From: Rheinheimera riviphila
GTDB taxonomy: Bacteria; Pseudomonadota; Gammaproteobacteria; Enterobacterales; Alteromonadaceae
NCBI RefSeq assembly: GCF_004005945.1
Contig: NZ_SACS01000017.1
Coordinates: forward strand, 55,849 to 119,848
Reading direction: 5' to 3'
DNA length: 64,000 nt
Shown: one piece after another, positions 43,580 to 51,892 of the stretch
How the letters are laid out: each line of letters begins with the position of its first letter
How positions within the stretch are numbered: position 1 is the stretch's first letter
Notes under the pieces: generated by a model
What the model was told of the DNA's origin: nothing
Database searches by the model: none
Seen by the model: only the letters and a program-made list of their open reading frames with translations
Made by a program: the position numbers and the translations under genes

Positions 43580-45610
43580 ATGTCCGACAATTTGCTTAAA
43601 ATAGGCACATCCGGTGTACTTGCCAGTAACGGCCTGCTGAGTACGACGTCGAACAATATCGCCAACCTGAACACCAAAGGCTATATCCGTCAGAGCACTG
43701 AATACGATTCAGCCATTTTAGGTATGGGGGTCGGGCGCGGGACGACTGACCGTATCGTCAACGAATTTACGCTGCGTCAACTGCGCCGGGATACTTCAAA
43801 TGTCGGTTTTACCAGTCAATATCTGTCCGAAGCAACCCGGGTAGACACGCTGTTTGCCAATTCCGCCAATAGTATTTCCACCGGAGTAACCGATTTATTT
43901 AAGCAACTGCAGGCTGCCAATAACGACCCCGCGAATAATTCATCCAGGCAGTTAGTGCTGGGGAGCAGTCAAACTTTAATTAATAAATTTAATACCTTAT
44001 CTAATCTGGTGTTAGAACAACGAACCTATATCAACCAACAACTTGATACTTATGTCAACGAAGCAAATTCTGCTGCCGGTACCGTGGCTTTGTTGAACAA
44101 AGAGATAGCCAGTTACGGAAGTGGGATCAATACGCCGCCTCCGCTTGATTTATTGGACAAGCGTGATGAAGCACTGCGTAAACTTTCAGAGATGATGGAA
44201 ATCACCACCCTGGATGCTAACAATGGGGAAAAACTGGTGTTTCTGGCAACTGGTCAGTCTCTGGTACTTGAGCAGGGGAAATTTAATATGCTCAGTGCGG
44301 AGGGGGACCCGGACATCGATCGAAAGGTTGTAAAGCTGCAGTTAGATTTTAACAGTAACGTGAAGATCGATGTCGACAGCAATTCATTGGGCGGTAAAGT
44401 TGGTGGCTTGCTGGAGTTTCGAGCCAAAATGCTGGAACCAACTCAAAACCGGTTGGGACAGCTAGCCTTGGCTTTTGGTGATAGTTTTAACACCCAAAAT
44501 AAGCTTGGTATGGATGCAAACGGGCAGTTAGGGAAAGATATTTTTGCTTTTCCGACGTTCACCGGCTTGTCGGTAGAACGCAATACCGGCGCAGGTCAAG
44601 TGACTGCAAAACTGGAACCCGGTCGTGGAGTCGATATTCCGCCAAATGATTTTGTCGTGACGTTCACCGCGCCAGACCAATTCACCATGGAAGCATTGGA
44701 TGATAACGGCAAAGCAATTGCTGGATCGGCAGTGACGAGTACCATTACCGGCTATCCGGCTACCTTTAATACTGGAAATGCGACAGGCGGTTTTCTGTAT
44801 GGGTTTGAAGTAACACTCGATGACTCTTTAGGTGCTTTTGCTAACGGCGACCAATTCATTCTAAAGCCCTTAACTTCCGCAGCACAGAATATTCGACTGG
44901 CAACAACCCGTGGTGAAGATCTGGCTCTGGCCGGTCCATTGCGTGGTGACTTTAATATCAACAACTTAGGCAATGGTAAGTTTGGTGATATCAAAGTAAC
45001 CGATACGGATCCCGCAACTTCAATATTCAGTGCACCAGGTTCTCTGGACGGTGCTCCTTATGAAATCCGGTTTATCGGTGGCGATCAATTTGAAATCCGG
45101 GACAGTGCCAACACATTAGTTGGTACCACTGCCGTGATGGCCGGCGGGCAATATAACAATATTCTGGCGTCAGCTGGCCTCAACAACTATGGATTTGATT
45201 TTTCGATTACCGGTGTGCCCAAAGCGGGTGACACTTTTACACTCGGTTATAACGACGGCGGTTTTAAAGACAATCGCAACGGTCTTAAACTTGGTCAACT
45301 CCAAACAACAGATACGATGAGAAAAACTGCAGTTGCGTCGGCGACTGCCGATAACAAATATAGTTTTAATGAAGCCTATGGCGCGATGGTTGGTTTTATC
45401 GGCGAAAAAACCAGTCAAATAAGAGTCGCCGCTCAGTCTTCGAATTCTTTGTTAGAGCAATCGACAGCCTGGCATGAGTCGGTTTCTGGTGTAAATCTTG
45501 ATGAAGAAGCGGCAAATTTGATCCGGTTTCAGCAATCGTATGCCGCTGCGGCTAAAATCATTTCAACATCACAAACGATTTTTGACACTCTGTTGGCTGC
45601 GGCGAGGTAA
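43580..45610 (+). CDS. flgK: Hook-filament junction protein FlgK (HAP1)
   Basis: 676 residues from the ATG at 43580, with GCAGGAG upstream. The axial N-terminus (GTSGVLASNGLLSTTSNNIANLNTKGY) and C-terminus (EEAANLIRFQQSYAAAAKIISTSQTIFDTLL) are typical of FlgK, with a long variable middle. It is longer than E. coli FlgK (about 550), as in many marine relatives. FlgN at 32 kb is its expected chaperone. The gap before it holds no sigma-54 or sigma-28 motif that I can defend. Confidence 0.95.
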   Translation: MSDNLLKIGTSGVLASNGLLSTTSNNIANLNTKGYIRQSTEYDSAILGMGVGRGTTDRIVNEFTLRQLRRDTSNVGFTSQYLSEATRVDTLFANSANSISTGVTDLFKQLQAANNDPANNSSRQLVLGSSQTLINKFNTLSNLVLEQRTYINQQLDTYVNEANSAAGTVALLNKEIASYGSGINTPPPLDLLDKRDEALRKLSEMMEITTLDANNGEKLVFLATGQSLVLEQGKFNMLSAEGDPDIDRKVVKLQLDFNSNVKIDVDSNSLGGKVGGLLEFRAKMLEPTQNRLGQLALAFGDSFNTQNKLGMDANGQLGKDIFAFPTFTGLSVERNTGAGQVTAKLEPGRGVDIPPNDFVVTFTAPDQFTMEALDDNGKAIAGSAVTSTITGYPATFNTGNATGGFLYGFEVTLDDSLGAFANGDQFILKPLTSAAQNIRLATTRGEDLALAGPLRGDFNINNLGNGKFGDIKVTDTDPATSIFSAPGSLDGAPYEIRFIGGDQFEIRDSANTLVGTTAVMAGGQYNNILASAGLNNYGFDFSITGVPKAGDTFTLGYNDGGFKDNRNGLKLGQLQTTDTMRKTAVASATADNKYSFNEAYGAMVGFIGEKTSQIRVAAQSSNSLLEQSTAWHESVSGVNLDEEAANLIRFQQSYAAAAKIISTSQTIFDTLLAAAR

Positions 45611-45612
45611 TT

Positions 45613-46839
45613 ATGCGCATTTCATTTAATCAGAAGTATGAACAGAGTTTGTCTGCCATTTTACGGGCGCAAGACAAGCTACTTACCGCAAGTGCGCAGT
45701 TAGAAAAGCAAACCAAAATCCTGACTCCGGCCGATGATCCATCTGGTTCAGCAAGGGTGGTTGCGCTTGATCAGCAAATTACTCAAACCGACCAATACCA
45801 GGCCAATAGCATTGGGTTGAAAAATAGCCTTAATATTGAAGAAACAGTCTTATCTGGCATCCGTAAATCAATGGACCAAGCACGGTTACTGACGGTATCG
45901 CTAGGGAGCGGAGCTTATTCGCAGCTAGACCGAAGCGCAGTGGCGAAGCAGTTGGAAAATATTCGTGCTGAAATATTTGATTTAATGAATCAGAAAGATG
46001 CCAACGGCGGTTATCTGTTTTCCGGTTTCCAGGAGCAAACGCAAAGTTACAGTCTCGACGTCGCGACTGGTTACTATCAGTTTAATGGTGATGAGGGGCA
46101 AAAGTCGTTGCAAGTGTCGCCGACTGTCGCCTTACCAAGCAATGATAGTGGTAAGAACATTTTTGAAGATGTAAACGCCCGTAATAAAACAACGGCGCCG
46201 GTAGCTGGCGGCGGCGTCGCTTCAGCGAAAATTGTGGTGAAAGATCAAAGTGCTTTTGATCAGTTTTATCTGAAAAATTATGATGGTGTGACGGCTGCGA
46301 ATAATAACTATCGGGTGCAGATTGCCGCCGGTAATACCTATGAAGTATTCCGTAATGGCGCGAGCCTGACGCCGGCCGTTACCGGTAGTTTTGTACCAGG
46401 TGAACCAATTAGTTTTAAAGGCTTGACCATTACTGCGAACGGTGCGGCGCCAGGTACAGTTGATTTTTCATTACCTGCACCGAGGAAAAGCAATATTCTG
46501 AATACCTTAACCGACATCATTAATTCGGTTGAGAAAAATTCCGAAAGTGGAGATATTCTGGCAGAGAAAATTGCTGATACTTTAGTCCAGATTGACAGTG
46601 CAGCGTTAAAAGTTGACGGTACCGTGTCGGCGATTGGTGGTCGACAAAACAGCATCGATAATATTTTTGACAGTAACGAAGATTTGCAATTATCCAACAA
46701 GAAGTACCGTGCAGACATTTATGAAGTTGATTATGCATCGGCAATAACCGAATTGACGAAGCAAGAAACCGCGTTAGAGGCGGTTCAAGCAACTTTTAAC
46801 AAAGTGACCGGAACCAGTTTGTTTGACTATATCCGCTAG
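45613..46839 (+). CDS. flgL: Hook-filament junction protein FlgL (HAP3)
   Basis: 408 residues. The flagellin-like N-terminus (MRISFNQKYEQSLSAILRAQ, LTPADDPSGSARVVALDQQI) and C-terminal SAITELTKQETALEAVQATFNKVTGTSLFDYIR identify FlgL. It is longer than the 317-residue E. coli protein because of an enlarged middle region. It begins two bases after flgK and joins the hook to the filament. Confidence 0.94.
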   Translation: MRISFNQKYEQSLSAILRAQDKLLTASAQLEKQTKILTPADDPSGSARVVALDQQITQTDQYQANSIGLKNSLNIEETVLSGIRKSMDQARLLTVSLGSGAYSQLDRSAVAKQLENIRAEIFDLMNQKDANGGYLFSGFQEQTQSYSLDVATGYYQFNGDEGQKSLQVSPTVALPSNDSGKNIFEDVNARNKTTAPVAGGGVASAKIVVKDQSAFDQFYLKNYDGVTAANNNYRVQIAAGNTYEVFRNGASLTPAVTGSFVPGEPISFKGLTITANGAAPGTVDFSLPAPRKSNILNTLTDIINSVEKNSESGDILAEKIADTLVQIDSAALKVDGTVSAIGGRQNSIDNIFDSNEDLQLSNKKYRADIYEVDYASAITELTKQETALEAVQATFNKVTGTSLFDYIR

Positions 46840-47012
46840 GCATTACATCCAGCCGCAAGACGACCGGCAGGCAGCTCCATAGAGTTACCTGCTGCGAACT
46901 CGGCAGCAAACTCCTGCTGCTTTCGTATCGACAGTTCCTTTAAATCCCATCATTGCGCTGCACATTCGTACCTGCTGGTCTGACTGGGTTTAGCAAAAAA
47001 ATAAAAAATCAT
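46840..47012. other. Gene-free interval between flgL and the first flagellin
   Basis: No reading frame worth calling. A loose inverted segment (GGCAGGCAG near 46868 with CTGCTGC near 46890) could end flgKL transcripts, but there is no T run. The right end passes into two sigma-28-like promoters. Confidence 0.4.
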
Positions 47013-47039
47013 TCAAGTTATCTTCAAGCTGGTCGATAT
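47013..47039 (+). promoter_or_regulatory. Distal sigma-28-like promoter of flagellin gene A
   Basis: TCAAGTTA, an 11-base spacer and GTCGATAT resemble TAAAGTTT-N11-GCCGATAA (6 of 8 in each box). It lies about 150 bases upstream of the start codon, further than the matching motifs of the other flagellin genes. Confidence 0.5.
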
Positions 47040-47100
47040 CACATACGCAGTAAAATATTCCGATATTGAATGTGTGTAATGAATAATAATTAAAAATATC

Positions 47101-47127
47101 TAAAGATTTTGAATTCTGAGTCGATAC
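47101..47127 (+). promoter_or_regulatory. Proximal sigma-28 promoter of flagellin gene A
   Basis: TAAAGATT, an 11-base spacer and GTCGATAC, followed by ATTAATTAAG. The second flagellin gene has the same arrangement at nearly the same distance (about 60-68 bases) from its start, which supports this as the main promoter. Confidence 0.8.
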
Positions 47128-47187
47128 ATTAATTAAGTCGGAACAAACAATAAATAACCGGCAAATTAAAACTCAGGAGAAAATATC

Positions 47188-48018
47188 ATGGCTTTATATG
47201 TAAACACCAACGTATCGTCGTTGAACTCACAAAGACAATTAATCAATTCTGGAAAATCTTTAGATACCGCGTTTCAACGCTTATCTTCTGGTTTACGGAT
47301 CAATAGCGCTGCAGATGATGCTGCCGGCTTACAAATCAGTAACCGTTTGACCAGCCAGATCCAGGGGTTGGATCAAGCGATCCGTAACGCCAATGATGGT
47401 ATTTCTCTGGCGCAGGTTGCTGAAGGTGCGATGGACGAGATTACCGGTGCGCTGCAGCGGATCCGCGTTCTGTCGGTACAATCACAAAACGGCATCAACA
47501 GTTCAAGTGATCGCTTGGCTCTTCAAAAAGAAGTGTCTGCATTAAAAGCTGAAATCAGCCGTATCGCATCAACCACACAGTTTGGTGGGGTGAAGCTTCT
47601 GGATGGTAAATACTCTTCGACTTTCCTGGTTGGTGCTAACGCAGGTCAAACCATTAGTGTCAATATTTCCCGGCAAGGTGGTGGTTTCGGAACTTCAGGC
47701 CTGGGTTTATCTAATTTGTCCATCAGCAGTCTGGCGGGTGCGTCACGGGCTTTAGCCAGCATCGACAGTGCAATTGGTATTATCGACTCAAAACGTGCTG
47801 ATTTGGGTGCGATCCAGAACCGGTTTCAATCAACAATCCGTAACTTATCGAACATTGTTGAAAACGTTTCTTCCGCGAGAAGCCGAATCAAAGATACTGA
47901 TTTTGCGAAGGAAACCGCAGAACTGACTCGTTCACAAATTCTGCAGCAGGCAAGTACCACGATTCTTGCTCAATCGAACCAGAGACCACAATCAGCATTA
48001 TCGTTGTTACAAGGTTAA
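47188..48018 (+). CDS. fliC: Flagellin A
   Basis: 276 residues: only the conserved D0/D1 core, with an N-terminal coil ([38 protein letters not shown]) and a C-terminal coil ([28 protein letters not shown]). The variable D2/D3 region of larger flagellins is missing, leaving a short central Ser/Gly-rich segment (about 150-195) that would be exposed and is the likely place for glycosylation. It differs from flagellin B at only about 8 residues by eye. It has its own sigma-28 promoter and terminator. Confidence 0.96.
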   Translation: MALYVNTNVSSLNSQRQLINSGKSLDTAFQRLSSGLRINSAADDAAGLQISNRLTSQIQGLDQAIRNANDGISLAQVAEGAMDEITGALQRIRVLSVQSQNGINSSSDRLALQKEVSALKAEISRIASTTQFGGVKLLDGKYSSTFLVGANAGQTISVNISRQGGGFGTSGLGLSNLSISSLAGASRALASIDSAIGIIDSKRADLGAIQNRFQSTIRNLSNIVENVSSARSRIKDTDFAKETAELTRSQILQQASTTILAQSNQRPQSALSLLQG

Positions 48019-48075
48019 ATAGTTTAGATAGACCATTTTTATATTTAAGAACGACTCCTGAGCTTTTTGCTCATT

Positions 48076-48103
48076 GGCCACACTTTATTGTGTGGCCTTT
48101 TTT
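48076..48103 (+). terminator. Terminator of flagellin gene A
   Basis: GGCCACAC / GTGTGGCC stem with a TTTATT loop, followed by TTTTTT. A textbook intrinsic terminator. Confidence 0.93.
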
Positions 48104-48164
48104 ATTTATTGAATTATATTGATGATTTTGTTTTGATTTATCTCAAATAATATTGAATATATTC

Positions 48165-48191
48165 TAAAGTATAAAAAACCTGTGCCGATAC
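48165..48191 (+). promoter_or_regulatory. Sigma-28 promoter of flagellin gene B
   Basis: TAAAGTAT, 11-base spacer, GCCGATAC; one mismatch per box to the consensus. It lies 68 bases upstream of the start codon. Confidence 0.88.
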
Positions 48192-48258
48192 ATTAATTAA
48201 GCGAAATTAAAATAAAAGAAGTATTCGCTGATTACTTAAATAGCTCAGGAGATATACT

Positions 48259-49089
48259 ATGGCTTTATATGTCAATACCAACGTTTCGTCGTTGAACTCT
48301 CAGCGGCAATTGATTAACTCAGGTAAAACACTTGATACATCATTTCAACGCTTGTCGTCTGGCTTTCGCATTAACAGTGCGGCAGATGATGCTGCAGGTT
48401 TGCAAATCAGCAACCGGTTAACAAGTCAAATTCAGGGTCTGGATCAGGCCATTCGTAACGCCAACGATGGTATTTCACTGGCACAGGTTGCTGAAGGTGC
48501 AATGGATGAAATCACCAGCGCGTTACAACGTATCCGCGTGTTATCAGTGCAGTCACAAAACGGTATCAACAGCTCCAGCGATCGTATCGCTCTGCAAAAA
48601 GAAGTATCTGCGCTGAAGGCTGAAATAAGCCGTATCGCTTCTACAACACAGTTCGGTGGTGTGAAACTGCTGGACGGGAAGTATTCATCGACATTTTTGG
48701 TTGGTGCAAATGCTGGGCAGACGATTAGTGTGAATATTTCTCGTACTGGCGGCGGTTTTGGTACTTCAGGTCTTGGGCTTTCAAATCTGTCAATCAGTAG
48801 CTTAGCTGGTGCTTCCCGTGCCCTTGCCAGTATTGATAGTGCTATTGGGCTCATCGACTCCAAAAGGGCTGACTTAGGTGCGATTCAAAACCGCTTCCAG
48901 TCAACCATCCGCAACTTATCCAACATTGTGGAAAACGTATCGGCTGCTCGTAGCCGGATCAAAGACACCGATTTTGCCAAAGAAACTGCTGAACTGACCC
49001 GCTCGCAAATCCTGCAACAGGCCAGTACCACAATTTTGGCGCAATCAAACCAAAGACCTCAATCAGCACTGTCGTTGTTACAAGGCTAA
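48259..49089 (+). CDS. fliC: Flagellin B
   Basis: 276 residues, the same length as flagellin A and nearly identical in protein sequence, yet many codons differ at the third base (visible already in the first 20 codons). This argues for an old duplication kept under strong protein-level selection rather than a recent copy. It has its own sigma-28 promoter; the hairpin downstream is weak, so transcripts may continue into the third gene. Confidence 0.96.
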   Translation: MALYVNTNVSSLNSQRQLINSGKTLDTSFQRLSSGFRINSAADDAAGLQISNRLTSQIQGLDQAIRNANDGISLAQVAEGAMDEITSALQRIRVLSVQSQNGINSSSDRIALQKEVSALKAEISRIASTTQFGGVKLLDGKYSSTFLVGANAGQTISVNISRTGGGFGTSGLGLSNLSISSLAGASRALASIDSAIGLIDSKRADLGAIQNRFQSTIRNLSNIVENVSAARSRIKDTDFAKETAELTRSQILQQASTTILAQSNQRPQSALSLLQG

Positions 49090-49142
49090 GTCCAGTCCTG
49101 GATGAATGCTTTAGACATGCTGATGTAGTGACAAATTGACAG

Positions 49143-49171
49143 AGCCGGCGCATTCAGATTTACCGGCTTTA
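49143..49171 (+). terminator. Weak hairpin after flagellin gene B
   Basis: AGCCGG (49143-49148) pairs with CCGGCT (49163-49168) around a 14-base loop, followed by TTTAAC. The long loop and short T run suggest partial termination only. Confidence 0.4.
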
Positions 49172-49232
49172 ACAACCAACTTTATGGGACGACCCTGAAT
49201 GACGATGTCTCGGGTCGCACCAATTAATAAAG

Positions 49233-49262
49233 AGGAAAGCTTTTATGGCTAAGATAATGTAA
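49233..49262 (+). other. Five-codon leader frame resembling a decayed flagellin start
   Basis: AGGA is followed by ATG GCT AAG ATA ATG TAA (49245-49262), ending 15 bases before flagellin C. The first codons resemble the ATGGCTTTATATGTAA start of flagellins A and B with small changes. It is either a remnant of a former start or a short upstream frame; it is too small to call a gene. Confidence 0.25.
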
Positions 49263-49277
49263 CCGGAGGATGACACT

Positions 49278-50105
49278 ATGTCATTATATGTAAACACGAA
49301 CGTCTCGGCGCTCAATGCACAACGTCAGTTAATTAATTCTGGTAAATCACTGGATACGTCGTTCCAAAGATTGTCATCAGGTTTTCGCATTAATAGCGCA
49401 GCTGATGATGCAGCGGGATTACAGATCAGTAACCGTTTAACCAGTCAGGTCCAGGGTTTGGACCAGGCCATCCGCAATGCCAACGATGGCATTTCGCTGG
49501 CTCAAACTGCGGAAGGTGCAATGGATGAAATTACCACGGCATTACAACGGATCCGGGTGTTAGCGGTGCAGTCGCAAAACGGTATTAACAGTTCGTCTGA
49601 CCGGGTTGCACTGCAAAAAGAAGTGTCAGCTTTAAAAACTGAAATTAGCCGGATCAGTACCACGACACAGTTTGGTGGAGTGAAATTGCTAGATGGTAAG
49701 TACTCATCGACATTCCTGGTGGGTGCAAACGCCGGCCAGACCATTAGTATCAATCTGTCCCGTACTGGTGGTGGTTTTGGTGCATCTGGTCTGAAGATTA
49801 ATAGCTTATCGATTTCGTCGGTAGCAGGAGCGTCAGCGGCGTTGGCAAGTATCGATAGTGCTATTAAGACTATCGATAGTACAAGAGCCGATTTGGGTGC
49901 GATTCAAAACCGCTTCCAATCAACAGTACGTAACCTGAGTAATATTGTGGAAAACGTGTCATCTGCACGTAGCCGGATCAGAGATACTGATTTTGCTAAA
50001 GAAACTGCAGAGTTAACACGTTCGCAGATCCTGCAACAGGCCAGTACTACTATCCTGTCTCAGGCAAATCAGCGGCCACAATCTGCTTTGTCGTTGTTAG
50101 GTTAA
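49278..50105 (+). CDS. fliC: Flagellin C
   Basis: 275 residues with the same D0/D1-only build as A and B, one residue shorter at the C-terminus (ends SLLG, not SLLQG). It differs more in the central part ([32 protein letters not shown]), where it resembles flagellin D. The start ATG has GGAGG. Unlike the other three it has no sigma-28 motif that I can recognise, so it may depend on read-through from flagellin B. A strong terminator follows. Confidence 0.95.
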   Translation: MSLYVNTNVSALNAQRQLINSGKSLDTSFQRLSSGFRINSAADDAAGLQISNRLTSQVQGLDQAIRNANDGISLAQTAEGAMDEITTALQRIRVLAVQSQNGINSSSDRVALQKEVSALKTEISRISTTTQFGGVKLLDGKYSSTFLVGANAGQTISINLSRTGGGFGASGLKINSLSISSVAGASAALASIDSAIKTIDSTRADLGAIQNRFQSTVRNLSNIVENVSSARSRIRDTDFAKETAELTRSQILQQASTTILSQANQRPQSALSLLG

Positions 50106-50146
50106 TCGACTTCGCAGCTGCAACTTTCGGTGTCGCATGTCAGAAC

Positions 50147-50180
50147 AACCGGGCTCTCATCAAGCCCGGTTTTCTTTTTA
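50147..50180 (+). terminator. Terminator of flagellin gene C
   Basis: AACCGGGCT / AGCCCGGTT stem with a 7-base loop, followed by TTCTTTTT. Clear intrinsic terminator 42 bases after the stop. Confidence 0.92.
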
Positions 50181-50439
50181 CAACAGCAAATAATTAGTCG
50201 TCCTACCTGATATCTGACGCCGCCCCTGATTTTCCAACCTCAATACCTCTGAAATAGCCTGAGTCCCCACATCAATTCTCAATCAACCACAGCTTATTTT
50301 AAGGCTGCAGAATTCACTTTAAAGCCACTTTAGCGAAAACTTTAATTTATTTTGAAAATTTTTTCATGCGTAACTCATTGAAAATAAATATCTATTGCAA
50401 TAAATTGCCGCTTCGCGGAAAAAAAGTGCCTTTTTTTAT
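50181..50439. other. Gene-free interval before flagellin D
   Basis: Part of a 463-base gap. No supported reading frame. It is A+T-rich toward its right end, with T and A runs just before the sigma-28 promoter. Nothing else recognised. Confidence 0.4.
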
Positions 50440-50466
50440 TAAAGTCCTGAAGTTGGTTGCCGATAC
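50440..50466 (+). promoter_or_regulatory. Sigma-28 promoter of flagellin gene D
   Basis: TAAAGTCC, 11-base spacer, GCCGATAC. It lies just over 100 bases upstream of the start codon, giving a longer leader than in genes A and B. Confidence 0.87.
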
Positions 50467-50568
50467 CTAAGTTAAGCCAGATTGCAGTCTGGCGTAAATT
50501 GCGGAATTCCGCGTAACAAAACAAGTTGAATGTGGCTTGCAGGCTGCTGAAAACTTAAGGAGTGGCTC

Positions 50569-51396
50569 ATGGCTTTAGCAGTAAATACCAACGTATCCTC
50601 ATTAAATGCCCAACGGCAGTTATTAAATTCTGGTGGCGCGCTGGATACCGCGTACAAACGTTTGTCTTCTGGTTTCCGGATTAACAGCGCCGCAGATGAC
50701 GCTGCTGGTTTGCAAATCAGTAACCGTTTAACCAGTCAGGTGAATGGTCTGAATCAGGCTATCAGTAACGCCAACGACGGCATTTCAGTCGCTCAGGTTG
50801 CTGAAGGCGCGATGGACGAAATTACCACTGCACTGCAGCGGATCCGGGTGCTGGCCGTGCAATCGCAAAACGGTATCAACAGCTCTTCCGACCGTGTAGC
50901 ACTGCAAAAAGAAGTATCAGCATTAAAAACTGAAATCAGCCGTATCGCTCAAAACACCCAGTTTGGTGGCGTGGATCTGTTAAAAGGCGATTTCTCAGCG
51001 AAGTTTCTGGTTGGTGCAAATGCCGGACAAACCATCAGCGTGAATATTTCTCGGACTGGTGGTGGTTATGGCGCTTCAGGCCTTAAAATTAATAACCTGT
51101 CTATTTCGTCAGTGGCAGGTGCATCGGCAGCTCTGGCGAGCATCGACAGCGCAATCAAAGCTGTTGATAGTGCTCGTGCTGATTTAGGTGCGATCCAAAA
51201 CCGGTTCCAGTCAACCATCCGTAACTTAAGTAACATCGTGGAAAACGTATCGGCTGCACGTAGCCGGATCAAAGACACTGACTTTGCGAAAGAAACGGCT
51301 GAACTGACCCGGGCACAGATATTGCAGCAGGCCAGTACAACGATTCTGGCTCAGGCCAACACCAGGCCACAATCTGCACTATCATTATTAGGCTAA
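50569..51396 (+). CDS. fliC: Flagellin D
   Basis: 275 residues, the most divergent of the four: it begins [32 protein letters not shown], has GLNQAISNANDGISVAQ in place of the [17 protein letters not shown] of the others, and LLKGDFSAKFLVG where they have [13 protein letters not shown]. The D0/D1 ends are intact. It has its own sigma-28 promoter. In polar-flagellate relatives such divergent paralogues often occupy a particular zone of the filament; that role here is inference. Confidence 0.95.
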   Translation: MALAVNTNVSSLNAQRQLLNSGGALDTAYKRLSSGFRINSAADDAAGLQISNRLTSQVNGLNQAISNANDGISVAQVAEGAMDEITTALQRIRVLAVQSQNGINSSSDRVALQKEVSALKTEISRIAQNTQFGGVDLLKGDFSAKFLVGANAGQTISVNISRTGGGYGASGLKINNLSISSVAGASAALASIDSAIKAVDSARADLGAIQNRFQSTIRNLSNIVENVSAARSRIKDTDFAKETAELTRAQILQQASTTILAQANTRPQSALSLLG

Positions 51397-51402
51397 TCTT
51401 AA

Positions 51403-51440
51403 TGCCAAGGCGGAGATTAATTTAAGTCTCCGCCTTGGCA
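51403..51440 (+). terminator. Perfect hairpin after flagellin gene D, without T run
   Basis: A 14-bp perfect stem (51403-51416 with 51427-51440) and a 10-base loop, seven bases after the stop codon. It is followed by GCCGATAAAA and not by T residues, so it may protect the 3' end of the mRNA or be a poor terminator that lets transcription into flaG. Confidence 0.6.
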
Positions 51441-51448
51441 GCCGATAA
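51422..51448 (+). promoter_or_regulatory. Possible sigma-28 promoter of flaG nested in the hairpin
   Basis: TTAAGTCT, an 11-base spacer and an exact GCCGATAA -10 box. The -35 box and spacer lie in the loop and 3' arm of the preceding hairpin. The predicted start point would fall only about 7 bases before the flaG ATG, so mRNA from it would be almost leaderless; this is the main doubt. Confidence 0.4.
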
Positions 51449-51461
51449 AAGGTAAGTGCAT

Positions 51462-51866
51462 ATGAGCTCAGTAATCACCGGCAGTTTCAGTAACGCAAAT
51501 GCGAATCAGGTTACCCAGGGTAACACCGCAGTTGACCTGAACAGCACAAAAGTGACTGATATCATTGCTAAGCAACAAACCGAAACCGACAAAGTTGAGG
51601 AGCAGCCTGCAGAGCAGGTTACACCAAAGCAATTAGGTGAAGCCGTTGAGCGCATTAACCAGTTTGTAAATGCAGAAATGCGTACGTTAAATTTCTCAGT
51701 CGATGAAAATTCTGGCAAAGCTGTTGTCAAAGTGATCGATTTTGAAACCAAAGACGTGATCCGGCAAATTCCGGGCGATGAAGTATTACGAATGGCAAGT
51801 GCAATCAAAAGGTTGCAAGAAGACTTAGGGTCGGCAACAGGTTTGTTGATCGACAGTAAAGTATAG
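51462..51866 (+). CDS. flaG: Flagellar protein FlaG
   Basis: 134 residues from the ATG at 51462, which has AAGGTAAG upstream; a GTG at 51456 adds two residues. Variable N-terminus, then the FlaG core LNFSVDENSGKAVVKVIDFETKDVIRQIPGDEVLRMA. FlaG influences filament length in polar flagellates. It is followed by fliD after 26 bases, the usual flaG-fliD-fliS order. Confidence 0.92.
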   Translation: MSSVITGSFSNANANQVTQGNTAVDLNSTKVTDIIAKQQTETDKVEEQPAEQVTPKQLGEAVERINQFVNAEMRTLNFSVDENSGKAVVKVIDFETKDVIRQIPGDEVLRMASAIKRLQEDLGSATGLLIDSKV

Positions 51867-51892
51867 TAATCGTCAATAATGGAGAGTGAATC

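Noticed and set aside
49221..49252. Sigma-28 promoter for flagellin C at TAAAGAGG
   Set aside because: The -10 partner at the correct spacing (GGCTAAGA) matches only about half of the consensus.
46840..51440. Tandem repeats of the flagellin region as a CRISPR-like or phase-variable array
   Set aside because: The repetition is fully explained by four paralogous coding genes with promoters and terminators; there are no short regular repeats or inversion sites.
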